Of a stretch of DNA of 64,000 nucleotides, positions 22,162 to 59,519 are shown piece after piece; the stretch's first letter is position 1; every line of letters begins with the position of its first letter. The notes beneath the pieces are model-generated. The model had not been told where the DNA came from, made no database searches, and saw nothing but the letters and a program-made list of their open reading frames with translations. A program made the translations under genes and the position numbers. Origin of the DNA: Charina bottae (lineage: Eukaryota; Chordata; Lepidosauria; Squamata; Charinaidae); NCBI GenBank assembly GCA_023362775.1, contig JALMGJ010000008.1, positions 39,572,501 to 39,636,500 of the forward strand. The letters are read 5' to 3'.

Positions 22162-23626
22162 CCAGTCTACTGATTTTGTTGTTGTTGTTCAGTCGTTTAG
22201 TCGTGTCCAACTCTTCGTGACCTCATGGACCATAGCACGCCAGGCCTTCCTGTCCTCCACTGTCTCCCGGAGTTTACTCAAATTCATGTTCATTACATCG
22301 GTGATGCTATCTAACCATCTCATCCTCTGCCGTCCCCTTCTCCTTTTGCCTTCAGTCTTTCCCAGCATCAGGGTCTTTTCCAGTGAGTCCTCTCTTCGCA
22401 TTAGGTGGCCAAAGAATTTGAGCTTCAGCTTCAGCATCTGTCCTTCCAATGAGTAGTCAGGGTTGATTTCCTTTAGGATTGACTGGTTTGACCTCCTTGC
22501 AGTCCAAGGGACTCTCAAGAGTCTTCTCCAGCACCACAGTTCAAAAGCATCAATTCTTCGGCGCTCAGCCTTCCTTATGGTCCAACTCTCACAGCCATAC
22601 ATTACTACTGGAAAAACCATAGCTTTAACTATACGGACCTTTGTCGGCAAGGTGATGTCTCTGCTTTTTAATATGCTGTCTAGGTTTGCCATAGCTTTCC
22701 TCCCAAGGAGCAAGCGTCTTTTAATTTCATGGCTGCAGTCACCGTCTGCGGTGATCTTAGAGCCCAAGAAAATAAAATCTGTCACTGCTTCCATTTCTTC
22801 CCCTTCTATTTGCCAGGAAGTGATGGGACCAGATGCCATGATCTGGGTTTTTTTAATGTTGAGTTTCAAGCCAGCTTTTGCACTCTCCTCTTTCACCCTC
22901 ATCAAGAGGCTCTTTAGTTCCTCTTCACTTTCTGCCATTAGGGTGGTATCGTCTGCATATCTGAGGTTGTTGATATTTCTCCCGGCAATCTTAACTCCAG
23001 CTTGTGATTCATCATTGGCATTTCTCATGATGTACTCTGCATAAGATCTTTCTTGTATAGTTCTTCTGTGTATTCTTGCCACCTCTTCTTAATCTCTTCT
23101 GCTTCTGTTAGGTCCCTGCCTTTTTTGTCATTTATCATGCCCATCTTTGCACAAAACGTTCCCTTTATATCTCCAATTTTCTTGAAGAGATCTCTAGTCT
23201 TCCCCATTCTATTGTTTTCCTCGATTTCTTTGCATTGTTCATTTAAGAAGGCCTTCTTATCTCTCCTTGCTATTCTCTGGAATTCTGCATTCAGTTGTTT
23301 ATATCTTTCCCTTTCTCCCTTGCCTTTTGCTTCCCTTCTTTCCTCAGCTATTTGTAAAGCCTCATCATTCAGCCACTTTGCTTTCTTGCATTTCTTTTTC
23401 TTTGGGATGGTTTTAGTTGCTGCCTCCTGTACAATGTTACGAACCTCCATCCATAGTTCTTCAGGCACTCTGTCTACCAGATCTAATCCTTTAAATCTAT
23501 TCCTCACCTCCACTGTATATTCATAAGGGATATGATTTAGGTCATACCTGATTGGTCTAGTGGTTTTCTCTACGTTCTTCAATTTAAGCCTAAATTTTGC
23601 GATAAGAAGCTCATGATCTGAGCCAT
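22162..23626 (-). mobile_element. BovB LINE, 5'-truncated and internally deleted
   Basis: The 3' end (gagttggacacgactaaacg and (caa)n in minus sense) and the C-terminal protein (LRYADDTTLMAESEEELKS, CESWTIRKAERRRIDAFELW, FFGHLMRREDSLEKT) identify a BovB element. The upstream frame 23582-23025 (SDHELL end of the endonuclease, then GLDLVDRVPEELWMEV, RWQEYTEELYKKD) breaks at about 23045. There it jumps straight to YAEYIMRNAN. By comparison with the copy at 4291-6480 about 200 codons of the RT core are missing, including the first catalytic Asp. The copy is dead. Confidence 0.92.
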
Positions 23627-24066
23627 TTTACATATGTGTAATCATTACAGTTTATGTAAAATGTGTTTTGAATGTTGGAATCTACATCTCATTATAACAT
23701 TTTTCAACCATGACCTAGTATCACATTTGTCATGGCCATCTTGTCCATAGTTTGTTTGGAAGGAGAAGAATGTAGAGGTGATTTAGGAATTCATCTGGAC
23801 TTCCTATTAATAAGTTCACTCTAAACTTGCTAGAAGGAGATCTTAGAATCTCATAGTTTTGGAAACTGTAAAAACTAGAAGCATTATCTTTATATAAAGA
23901 GTTATCCTTGTTTGAAGGGCGGGTAACATGGGGAAGCAATTTTAAACCATTCCCTTGCTTGCCTAGTAGTAAATAACTTAGTTGAATATATAGCTATGTC
24001 CACCCAGCACACTTAAGCTGGTTACTGAATTAAATCATTTTCTAGATTTGCATAATATATTTTTTA

Positions 24067-24402
24067 AAAAAGGTAAAGGTTCCCCCCGCACATTTGTGCA
24101 GTCGTGTCCGACTCTAGGGGCCGGTGCTCATCTCCGTTTGTTAGCCGAAGAGCCAGTGTTGTCCAAAGACGCTTCCACGGTCATGTGGCCGCATGATGCG
24201 CACGGAACACTGTTACCTACTCGCCGAAGTGGTACCTATTTATCTACTTGCATTTGCATGCTTTCGAGTTGCTAGGTTGGCAAGAGCTGGGGCGAGTGCG
24301 GGAGCTCACTCCGTCACTCAGGGCTAGGGATTCGAACGTCCGAACTTGCGATATTCCGATCGACAAGCCTGGTGTCTTACTCGCTGAGCCACCATGCCCC
24401 TT
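24067..24402 (-). mobile_element. Full-length tRNA-derived SINE (Sauria-SINE type)
   Basis: Same architecture as 3113-3447 on the minus strand: ACCTTT tail at 24067-24080, BovB-like tail cagtcgtgtccgactctagg, and head ctgagccaccatgcccc. The B box carries a substitution (attcgaacgtcc instead of attcgaacctcc). Confidence 0.9.
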
Positions 24403-25047
24403 AAATATATTAAACTGAAGACTAAACAAATGAATTGGATTTGCACAAGTGTACCTAAGCCACAAAAAGCTCTAACCAAGGTTTAAACAAAACAAGATTA
24501 GCATATTAGGCAATGTAGACTCTAGGTTTTTAACCGGTGAACAAATTAGGTGTGTGGAATGAGTAGCTGCACTCTTACCTTCTGGATGCTGCAGAATTAC
24601 CACGGCACCAAGTCAACATGCACCAATGAGTTGATAATCTTTCTCTGTGTTGGAAAGTGTCCCTTTCATATTTTTTCCCAATATTTGTATCGTTTATATC
24701 TTAAATGGTTCTGGGATGCCAGTTAAAAATTCCTAGGTGATGGTGCTTCTCCATCCCAGTTCTTGGGAGTGGAAGAGAAGTCCTGATAATGGATAGAATA
24801 TGGGGTCCAAATCAGGTTTGAGCAACCAAATCATGATGCTTTGTTCCACTCATTTTTTATTTAACCTACCTCCATTTCCTTATCTGAACAGAATCAGATA
24901 AGATCATGTTGCCCCAGAGAAGAAAAGGAGATCCAAATGGGATAAATAAGCAAGTTGGGTGAAGAGTTCCACCATCCAGATTCTATATGGGCAACACCAT
25001 ATTTGTGCTTAGTAAAAAAAAAAGTCTTCAGCAAATAAATCTGTTAA

Positions 25048-38324
<13,277 letters not shown>

Positions 38325-38474
38325 CCTAACCCCACGTTGACCAGGCGGAGGATGCTTGCTGTTGAATGACTGAACTCATGGCCCCTTTCGTTTACTGTGT
38401 TTTAAGATTCGTTGCTAATTTGTCTCTGCAATCGCCCAAGCTTTCTTCCGAAGAAAGAACAAGATGCCTCTTTG

Positions 38475-38739
38475 CATGGATGTGCGAAACATTTCAAACT
38501 GAATCGCTTTCAATTTGAGCACGGAACATCCTGCCTCAAATGCAAAACGGCCGTTCTAAGTGCAAAGCGGGATGCTGTCAAACATCCTGCAAGTCTTCTG
38601 GGCTCAAGGCTGAGCATTGCTGGCACATCTTCCCCAATGCTCAAAACAGCCCACTTCTTGCTTAAAACAGTTGTTGCACTTTCAGGACAGGGTGCTTTGT
38701 ACTCGAAATGGCTCAGTTTGAAACATTTTGCCCACACTA
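38475..38739. mobile_element. Foldback hAT-type MITE inside the TMEM150C 3' UTR
   Basis: The left arm (38481 onward, tgtgcgaaacatttcaaact) and right arm (to 38736; in reverse tgtgggcaaaatgtttcaaa) pair imperfectly along about 125 bp each with the turn near 38605. It is flanked by an 8-bp direct repeat, cctctttg, at 38467-38474 and 38740-38747. Confidence 0.8.
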
Positions 38740-40905
38740 CCTCTTTGCTATTTTTTTTTTGCTTAAGGCATAACACAGCATGAGATGCTGAGCCATCAGG
38801 TTTACATTTGTTCTCCTGTGATTGGCTGCCGGAACTTAATCTTGTATTATATTATTTTACATAAAGGAGGTAGCAGAGATCTATGAACTGTCATTCATGT
38901 ATGTATGTGCAGTTGCACCTTGAGTGACTATGAAAGATGGATAGGGTCTTGTTACCTGCAATAAGTTTTAGACCAGGGTCACACAGCAACCATGGTCTGT
39001 GGACACATCAGCAGGGCATCCATGGGGGGGAGGAGGTGTGTCCAAATTTGCAAGATGATTTGTGCAGCATGTTGCAATGGAAGCTCCGTCTTGTGTGTAC
39101 ATGCACACATCACATGTACAAAGAGGAAGGGCTACGATTGTGACGCTACATCCACTGTCTTTTAGAGTACCTCTGGCAGATGCTGCTACGTATAAGCTTT
39201 CTTGATTTCCCGTGTAAACTTGGAAAGGCAAGAAAAACGTCTCAAATACCTTGTACATTTGGCCATGGTATCTACACTGTTCCCTGGTCTATATTGTAGA
39301 GGTTGCAAACCAATTTCCTGTTACTGAGACTTTGGGAGCAGTTGCCTGCTGAGGTGCAATTTTATCCTTCCTCCCCATTTTCTGCATTTCAGACACTTTG
39401 AAAAGAGCTGGCAATTATACCGCAGCCTGGCCCACTAGAGAGTGAGGTAGATGGTGCCTGACCTCACTAATATCAGGGTTTGGATTATCGGTCTACCGCC
39501 ACCTTCCCCAGATTTGGTGCTTTTGTCACCCATTATGCTGAAAACAGGTTCATTTTCACTGGCTTGGAGAACAAGAACACAAAGAACAGGGACATTGTTA
39601 TCCGGCTTCACTCTGTGGCATGGCTAATTGATGGTGGGCATCTATGGAAACTTGGGCAGCCAGATGCAGAAGACAAGACTGATTCAGAGCCTTTAATATT
39701 TGCACAGAGGTAGGAATCTTAAGGAACAATCTTGAAAAACCCTTCTTCTAGGCAATTTTTCAAATCACATATGAGCTTTTTTCTCATATATGGCCTGTAT
39801 ATTTAACACATCTATTTTCAGAGACTGGAAGATATTTCTACTTTGGAACCTTAAGACTAGGTATGTCAACTTGAAGCTGTAGGGTAGAAATGTTACGTAA
39901 ACAGAAAAGTGTAATGTGGCCTCCACCGGCCTTTCATTGGCTTGAGGTACAAAAAAAATCAGCAGTTGTTGAAACTTTTACCAAGTAGCAATAACATGTA
40001 GCTGTAAAGGGCAATTGAAAAGTTGCATTTTGCCCCATGGAATAAGCAAACAACTCCAGTTGCAGGCATACTGTAGATTTTTGGAATGAAATTATTCCCT
40101 ACACAATCCTATCTACCTTTACTTAGGAGTAAGTTCCACTGAACATAGAGGGACCTTGGAACAAACATAAATAGGATTAAGTCCAAAGCATTGAGTTTCA
40201 AGAGGAATTGGGCCAGTATCTTCACTGGGATTCAGTGAATGTTTGAAATAGGACTCAGAAAATATTTAATGGAGATAACAACGAAATGGGTGAAAAAGCT
40301 TAAGGTTTAATAATTAGAAATAGACTTGTCAAAGTGGTAACAGTTTTCAATGTAGGACTTAAAACGCACACAAAATTGTAAAATACACAAATGATTCCAC
40401 ATTAGGGGGGTTATGAGAGGCTGTTAGTGGTGTAAGTAGCTTGATGCCCTTCAGATGTTTTGGACATTTCCCATCAGCTCTGGACAGTATGGCCAACAAC
40501 AAGGGATTGTACTACAAAACATCTGGTGGGTAACAGGTTGCTTACCCCAGCTGTAGAGGAATCCAAACCAGATGTGCTTCTACAGTTATGAAAAGCATGG
40601 AAAGGTTGAAAACCTAAGAAATCCACCAACAAGCAGCTAAATAGGTTTCTGTTAAATTGTGTTTTACTGTAAATAGTTCACTGTGAATTTTTAAAAATGT
40701 TTGTTGTATCATTTATATTTTGAATTTTTTCTGAAAGGGAGAAAAAAAATCATTTTGTGAACATTTTCTCTCTCCATTTAATATGCAACCCAACTCAAAC
40801 TTTTCTCATGAGAATAGTGTAAATACCTTGAAGTATTTCTTACAGCACATTTTTCAATACGGTTAAGCAAAGACTTCGTAACTGTATACTGACACATGAC
40901 CACTA

Positions 40906-40911
40906 AATAAA
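40906..40911 (+). terminator. TMEM150C: Polyadenylation signal AATAAA (TMEM150C, probable)
   Basis: The hexamer sits in cactaaataaatttc. A GT-rich stretch (gcgttattttgtgcctgtac) follows within about 25-45 bp, as expected for a cleavage site near 40.93 kb. Confidence 0.55.
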
Positions 40912-41029
40912 TTTCTTTTATGGAAAGCATGAGCGTTATTTTGTGCCTGTACCTACACACTAGCATATTTCTGTCCTTGCATCCTTTATAGAGCTGAGCC
41001 CAGATGCCAAGCAATTAAAAGCTTTCAGA

Positions 41030-41115
41030 GCCATTTATTTATTTATTTATTATTTCAATTTATTCCCCGCCCATCTCCCATGGAAGGGACTCTGGGCGGG
41101 CTACAATAATCAAAT
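41030..41115 (-). mobile_element. L2/CR1-type LINE 3' tail
   Basis: Reverse complement of the recurrent tail: (ttta)n, attccccgcccatctcccat, gactctgggcgggctaca. Confidence 0.7.
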
Positions 41116-41516
41116 TTAGAGGAGTCCACTGAGAATAGCCTTGTTGCTTAAGTACCCATGGAAACATCTGTGTGCTTAAATACCCATGGAAACATCTGTG
41201 TTCATGCAGGGAAGAGATCTACAATCCAGAAGCGGTTCATCCAAAGCCAAAGGGAGATGGAATTATATGATCAATGTTTACATTTTTCTCCACGTGGAAT
41301 GTATTTGCACTCATACATTTCCTTTCTTCATGAACTCCGTAGTAGGGAAGGGGAAGAACAGAGCAAGATGGAGTAAATAATATGGATGATCTGGATCTGG
41401 GGCTCAGTGAAGGACATTTCTCTGGGGAAAATCAATGAAACACCTAAAGGTTTAGATAATCCACAGGGCAGAGATTCCCTTTATCTAGACAGCATAGTCT
41501 TCATTGGTTGTGGTTC

Positions 41517-41920
41517 GAGGCTAGTCCTCGACTTATAACCATTCGTTTAGCGATCGTTTGAAGTTACGACGGTGCTGAAAAAAGTGACTTAATTCCGTGC
41601 ACTTATGACCGTTGCAGTGTCCCTGCGGTCACATGATCAAGATTCAGGTGCTTGGCAACCAGCTCGCACTTATGACAGCTGCAGCGTTCCGGAGTCATGT
41701 GACTGCCATTTGTGACCTTCCCAGCGGCTTCTGACAAGGAAAGTCAACGGGGGAAGCCGGATTCATTTAATGTCTGCGTTGATTCGCTTATTGACTGTGG
41801 TGATTCACTTAATGACCGCAGGAAAAAGGTAATAAAATCTGGCACGACTCACTTAACAACCACCTTGCTTAGCAACGGAAGTTTCAGTCCCAATTGTAGT
41901 CGAAAGTTAAGGACTACCTG
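41517..41920. mobile_element. Foldback DNA element (CAGGTAGTCCTCGACTTA termini), copy 1
   Basis: The left end ctagtcctcgacttataacc pairs with the right end gttaaggactacctg in reverse. The interior has repeated 'cttatgaccg' and 'gtgattcacttaatgaccgc' motifs. The same element is at 48483-49128. I saw no clear TSD, so the superfamily is unassigned. Confidence 0.7.
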
Positions 41921-42059
41921 TACCTCTAAAATTGAAAAGATGTTGAATTTACAGAATCAATAAGTAATCAACAGTAAAGAATAAAAGTGGACTTTTTTCT
42001 CACAAATGCATGCTGCATGGGCAATTAACCTAAGCTGAAGCTACTTTCAGATACAAGTC

Positions 42060-43684
42060 TTCCACTTCAGTCATAGATTTTATTTAAAGACAAGACATGC
42101 ACCACAAGGCAACAATCCTACATTGACGTTGACTACATCGGCAACATGGAGCCACTCTCCATTAGCATCCAGAATGGGAAAGGATTTATAAACTTAATAC
42201 ATGAGAATTTTAATGCCATATCTGACTTTTCCATCATGGATTGTAAAGTGTGATTCTCAGGGTCAGCCACTCATCGGTGTGTAACACCAAGACCTTTCCA
42301 CCTGGAACACAACAGCAAGGCTGATTCTAACATCCTCCTCAAACACTGGAAGGGCTGCCCATCACATACGTACGGAGGACATCAAATTAGGGATTAGATT
42401 AGGTTTTGTGCGCTTGTTCCATTGTAAGACTCCAGGCAGCATAGATTAGATTCTCTGGTCATCCAGCCAAACCGGGACGTTCTTTACATCTTATGGCTTC
42501 AGTACTTTGTCCAGCTTTGCAGTTGTTACAACAAGTCTCTTATTTCCAAGCAAGGACACAACTCCAAAATATCTTGGTCAGATGGAAAAAATAATGGCAT
42601 TAGCCTCATTCAGTATGACTTGGGATGGTTCCCCTTTCATCCATAGTGAAAAGGGGCAAGGTTTTGCGAGGCAGGACACTACTTATAGCCGAGCATAAAT
42701 GTGGAGCATGCTGAAGAGACAAACACTTCCATTTTGGCTTGCTGAAACACCCAGGAGCCTTGAAAAAATCAATCAAAAGAAAGGAAAAGGTGCTGACACC
42801 GAGACATGCTTACCATTCTTGAAGTGCTGTACATACAAGGAACAAGTGGCACTGCTTGTGCCAGTGAAGTCACAAACAATTGGGTCTCCATTACCACCTT
42901 CAAGCCCCATATCTAAAGTACTAACCTGCAGGATTTAGATTGCATTTTTCCATCAACTTGATCCCAAGAAAGCACCACTTTCCCCAGGTAAGTACAACAG
43001 CCTTTGAGCAATCATGCAGTTCTTCCGTAACACAGGATCAATCATGCCTTCCACATGCAGACATACTCAGCTGGCAGGTCTTTTCTCCTAGCTTACATGT
43101 TTGATTTAACAGTGCCTGCACTGATTTCCTTCTCTTTTCAAGACAAATGATCCAGAGAGTTCAGTTTGCAACATTTGCAAAGAATCGACCTAATAGTCTG
43201 ATTTCACCTATGATCATTCCGAACAAGAATGAAGAACAGAAAACAAGAGTTTAAAAAACTTGCAATGAAGCATAACGCTAATAAAAAATGAGCTTGAAGT
43301 AGCACACAAGACACATTCCATAAGGAAAGCCTCCAGTGCTGGCCCCTTTGAAGTGAACGGGAGGTGTGATTTGCACCCCACTGGTTGACCTCAAAAAGGC
43401 TTCATGCTGGAGAACCTTCTTTGAATTGTACCTCTTGAATCCTCCATTCACAATTCCAAAGAAAGTAAGTCAACAACTAGAGGGCTTTATGACTGCTCGG
43501 GCTGAAGTACGGTCACAGAACTAGCAATTTTCCATCAGGTTCAATTTTGTGTCATCAGGGAAGTCAACCGTCCAATATTTCTCTTTCCAAGACTCTTATC
43601 AAGAACGACAATAAATGGCAAGGAGAATTTTCTCAGCTGCCTCTCCGTCTTTCCCCCCCCCTTCCTTAGTCCCAGATGCATATC
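42060..43684 (-). other. ENOPH1: Probable ENOPH1 3' UTR
   Basis: This is the region downstream of the ENOPH1 stop (minus sense) without recognised repeats or other genes. It is repeat-free over about 1.6 kb, unlike its neighbours, which fits an exonic UTR. Confidence 0.55.
42079..42084 (-). terminator. ENOPH1: Polyadenylation signal AATAAA (ENOPH1, probable)
   Basis: Minus-strand AATAAA (plus: tttatt in gattttatttaaag) lies 1.6 kb beyond the ENOPH1 stop. It would end the 3' UTR near 42.06 kb. ATTAAA near 42207 is an alternative. Confidence 0.45.
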
Positions 43685-55376
<11,692 letters not shown>

Positions 55377-56480
55377 GTCCCCCGCTGGAAACTGCGGCGC
55401 GCGCTCCCAGGGGCATACGCGAGCGGAATCCCGGATCCGGGCAGGGGCGCCTCGAAACCTCCCGAGCAGCTTCAGATGCGAGCTCAGGCAGCGGCGCTCC
55501 CACGACACGCGCAGAAGAGGGGCGCACTCCGCGAGCACGAGCGGAGGGAGGAGACCCACGTGGCTGGAAGCGGAGCCGCCGCAGCATCCGGATTGTGGAG
55601 CTCTGATTGGTGGCCAAAAATGGGGGGGGGGGAAGAAAGGTGGGGGTCTGTAATCGGCTATGCAGGCGGAGAGGGGAAAAAGAAAAAGTCTGGGAGGCTG
55701 GAAGTAGGTGGCCGGTGGCCGCCAGCGCTCGGCTGCAGGCTGCGTAACTGCACGTTTGCCTAGTTCTTCCTTAGCTTTGCACGTTTGCTCAGACTTAAGC
55801 CCCGGTCGGGGTTGCAGGAAAGCGGGCGTTAGCATGCATGCCTATAATTGCACGTGGCTCCGAGTGCAAACCTCGGGGAAGCGCAAGCGGCTTTTTCGCG
55901 CCCAAGGAGGCGGTGCGTAGGACAAGGATTTGTTCCTTCGCGCCCGGGACTTACGGACTAAAAAAAGGCTGCAAAGTTCCCGGGTTTTAGAGCGGAGTAA
56001 GGGCAGTCTCCCAGTCTGCGGCGCCATGAGAAGATGATCCCGAGGCGTTTGCAGTGGTGAAAGGGAGGGGGAAACGGGCGTGCGATTTTTGGACCTCCGT
56101 CGTATCTGAGCTAGACTTTGGGCTCTTGTGCTGATTTTCCCTGGGACAAAAGGGGTTCGAAGCGGTTCGGGGAAGGACCATTTTCCGAACTTGGTGTAAG
56201 AGCCTGCGCGTGAACGTACACACCCCGAACGACCATGTTGTGTAAGAGAGACGAGCGGCCATTTTCCCACTGCGTGTGTGCCCAATGGATCAAGCAATCG
56301 GCGAAGGCGTCAGCGTGCTGCGGAGCTGGCGCCGTTTCTCGCAGGAAAGGCCGTTATTAAAAGTTGCGCGCGGATATTGCGGACCCCCCGTAACTTTGCT
56401 TCGCGCTGCAACTTCCCCAATGGCCTGGGTGGCTGGGTGAGTGTGGGACCCGGAGAATTGGTCCAACGCATCTGAAGGGC

Positions 56481-57178
56481 GCTTGGTTGGGCAAGGAAGC
56501 CCCGTGGGCGATAAGAGCCCAAATAGCTGACATCAGCCTTTTAGGCGGTGAGAATTGGAGGCTTCCCTGCGCATCCTTTAAATCCGGCCTTCTGGGGCGC
56601 AGTTTACCTTGCAGTTCTCCCCAAGTCTAATACATCTAAAGCAGACACTTGTCAATGCAGCAGGGAGGCTATTTTAGGCTCTAAAATTCATGTTCCCTTC
56701 CTCTTTTAAAACGGTATGGAAATGCCTATCGCTTGCTACTTCAGTATGGGGTAATCTAACGGTGCTGGGTTTGGGGGCCCACCTAAACTCATTCTGATGC
56801 CTTCAGGATGCTTGCCCCACACCCTGCCCTCAAAGCAGCCATCATAATTACCAGGCGTACCTGTGGACAGCAAGGTACCCACAACACTCCCTTGGGCCCC
56901 TGCCAGATCCCTGCCCTGACTGAGTTCAGAATTTAGATTCTTTTCATTGAAAAAAGGAAAATAGGAAATGGGCGTGCTTCAAAACCAAACGTCAGCCTCT
57001 GGCATCCTTTTGATTTCCAGTAATGACCCTGTATTGGCCCCCCTAGGAATTCTTAGGAAATGAAAAAGTGGGGTCTGCTTGGAAGGGTGCCCGCCTGCTC
57101 AGAATAAAAGGGAAAAAAATGAACTGAGGAAGCCAACAGTGGCAAGGACCAACTTACCAGTTTGCCTTCTGGAAACGG
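56481..57178. other. Intergenic, nothing recognised
   Basis: The region between the ENOPH1 CpG island and the LINE fragment. No exon or repeat is supported. Confidence 0.4.
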
Positions 57179-57655
57179 TATTTATTTATTTATCACATTT
57201 CTTCACCACCTATCTCCTTACAAATGACTCTGGGTGGTTTACAAGCGAATTAAAACAACAAAAGAATAAAATATCATTAAACGATACATTATAAAGTATA
57301 AATATACAAATATACAAAAGACACTAAAATATAAAATGTAAAAACCAAGATGGTGATAAAATTCCCCAGGGCCGCATCAAGGTGCCAACCACCACCACGA
57401 CAGACTGTCCCCCCTCTCACCCCAAGCGAGGTGGCATAGCCAAGTTTTGAACCCCTTTCAGAAGGCCGGGAGAGTGGGGGCCTGCCTTACCTCTGGGGGT
57501 AACTTATTCCAGAGGGTGGGGGCTATGGCAGAGAAGGCCTGCCTGAGGTTATGCCTGCCACTGTGATGGTGAAAAACAGCCCTGGCATTATGGCAGTGAG
57601 TTAAAAGCCCCCAGCATGGCCTTAAAATTCCAAACGTGCCTACTTGTGATAGGTT
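57179..57655 (-). mobile_element. CR1/L2-superfamily LINE 3' fragment
   Basis: Begins with (tatt)n and cacctatctccttacaaatg, actctgggtggtttacaagc (tail, reverse sense). It continues with ttattccagagggtgggggc and agaaggcctgcctgaggtta, which recall the 3' UTR of reptilian CR1/L2 LINEs. It lies inside the ENOPH1-HNRNPDL intergenic interval. Confidence 0.55.
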
Positions 57656-59519
57656 GAAGATCCTTGCTTTCCTAGGTATAATCTAACATTTTGTCTCTCT
57701 GAAAGCCAAAAAAGCATAAAGGCAAAGCGTGCTTTTTTTAGGGGTATGGACCAGACATTCAGAGATATACTGCTTTTGAATAAGGTTTCACGCAGTGATT
57801 ATTTCTAATATTGAGCCTCTGTCTGGTGAATTGCTGTAGCCATAAACCCTCTCTTAATCATGCTGCATTAACTTCAGCTATAACATTTGTAACTTTAATA
57901 AATATGATATTTGCAGCTGCTGTGATGTGATTCAGTGTTTGTAGTCTTTTTCAAAATGCACATCAACAGTTTGGCTAAAAAAAAAGGGGCATTTGGTGAT
58001 TTTATTTTTTGGGTGGTTCCACACACTATACAATGGAATTTTCTATACGTTTTCTGTAATTCTCTGGAGCAGTCATCCCCAACCAGGGACCATCCAAACG
58101 TGGATGAGCACAGCCATGCAGGCTGGGTCTAGGATTGTGTAGGGATGATGGAAATTGAAATCCAACATATTTGGAAAGCACCAGGGTATAGAAATGGCTC
58201 TAGAGAATGCATATTTAACATCATCTTGCCTTTTCTTTCTTCAAATCTTCAGTTTTGCTTAAGAAATTTGGGATCCATTTAAAAAAATTGTAATATGTGC
58301 ATCACATTCCCTTATTAGACTACATATGTCTATTTTTCTAATTTCATTTCATTCCCTCCCTGTTCTCTCTTGCTGTTTTAAACAATATTTTTCTTTATTT
58401 TTGTTTTATTGCCATTTGATTGTTGTGAGCCGCCCAGAGTTGTTGAGAGTCGAGCAGCATACAAGTTTAATAAATTATTATTAATAATAATATTTTGGAA
58501 AAAAACAATGCTACCTGCTTCCTTCAAAAGCACAGGCTGCATAAGCCACAACCACAAATTGTGTCCACTGATAATCTATAGCCACTCCTCCTGAGTAGAG
58601 TGTGACATTTTCTTCTAAATACTCTCTCCAAAGGCCTGGGTTTTCCCACGCTTCTGTAGGGGGAAGGAGTTGGTGCGTCAATTTGTCATTTCTCCAAGGA
58701 GAACAGTTATGTGTGAGACAGCCAACGCCTGTTATAGAATATAATGCAGACCAATAACTCCTAGGCCCTTGGTTATTTGTCAGCCAACTGTAGTACAGAA
58801 CTAATTTAAAAGCTACTACAAACACTTGTTTAATAAGAACAGGTTAACATTAGTTTAAATAAATCCATAAACATTAAATCACTTGGAAAATTGGGTGCCA
58901 TAAAATTATCTTTCAGCACACCTAGAGTTCAAAGGAGATATATAGATTTTCAAAGAAGTAGACATGTTATCGCTTGGAAATAACGCCAGTCAGTACAGAT
59001 GCAAAGTAAACCTTGACATTTTTTTCTGAAATTAGAAGATACATCCTTGTACCATAACATTTGGTCTGTGATTATCTTTGTTAGACTTTCAAAATAGGGC
59101 GCCTATTATATGGCCTACAACTGCAGTTGTATCAGGCAATCAATGATTATAGTAAAAAAAGATTTAAAAACAAAGAAAGCTGTGGAAAAGAGAAAATGCG
59201 TCCTTGAGCAAATAGAGTATCTGTCAAATGATTCCTCCTCTAACCAACAGAGAATTCTCTTCACGATTAGGCAGTTTATAAACTAAACCCAAACAAACAA
59301 AAACCCTCAAAAGATCGTGATCGCAAGAGCTCCTACAACAGTTAGTGGTATAAAAAAAAAAGTGGGAGAAGGAGTAAAGCAGAAAACCAAAAGTGAAGGG
59401 ATAAACCAGGTCTGAATCTTAGGAGTTCATGCTCCTTCATCCAGAGCCTAGCTTAAGAAACAGATTCTAGACAAAATCCTATTTTTGAGCCAATACCTGT
59501 CCGCTCCTTTCAACGCAGC
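57656..59519. other. ENOPH1-HNRNPDL intergenic sequence, mostly unrecognised
   Basis: Contains an L2/CR1-type tail at 58383-58498 (gtgagccgcccagagttgtt, aataaattattatt), a MITE-like scrap at 58070-58190, and a 104-codon minus-strand open frame at 58511-58825 of unknown meaning (see findings). The rest shows nothing. Confidence 0.45.

Larger units (their letters stand above)
38325..40930 (+). other. TMEM150C: Probable TMEM150C 3' UTR
   Basis: Sequence follows the stop without splice signals to a canonical polyadenylation signal. It contains a hAT foldback element (38475-38739) and an old MITE-like segment (about 40440-40552, with matching atgttttggac / acaaaacatctgg arms). The length of about 2.6 kb is inferred. 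Confidence 0.55.
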
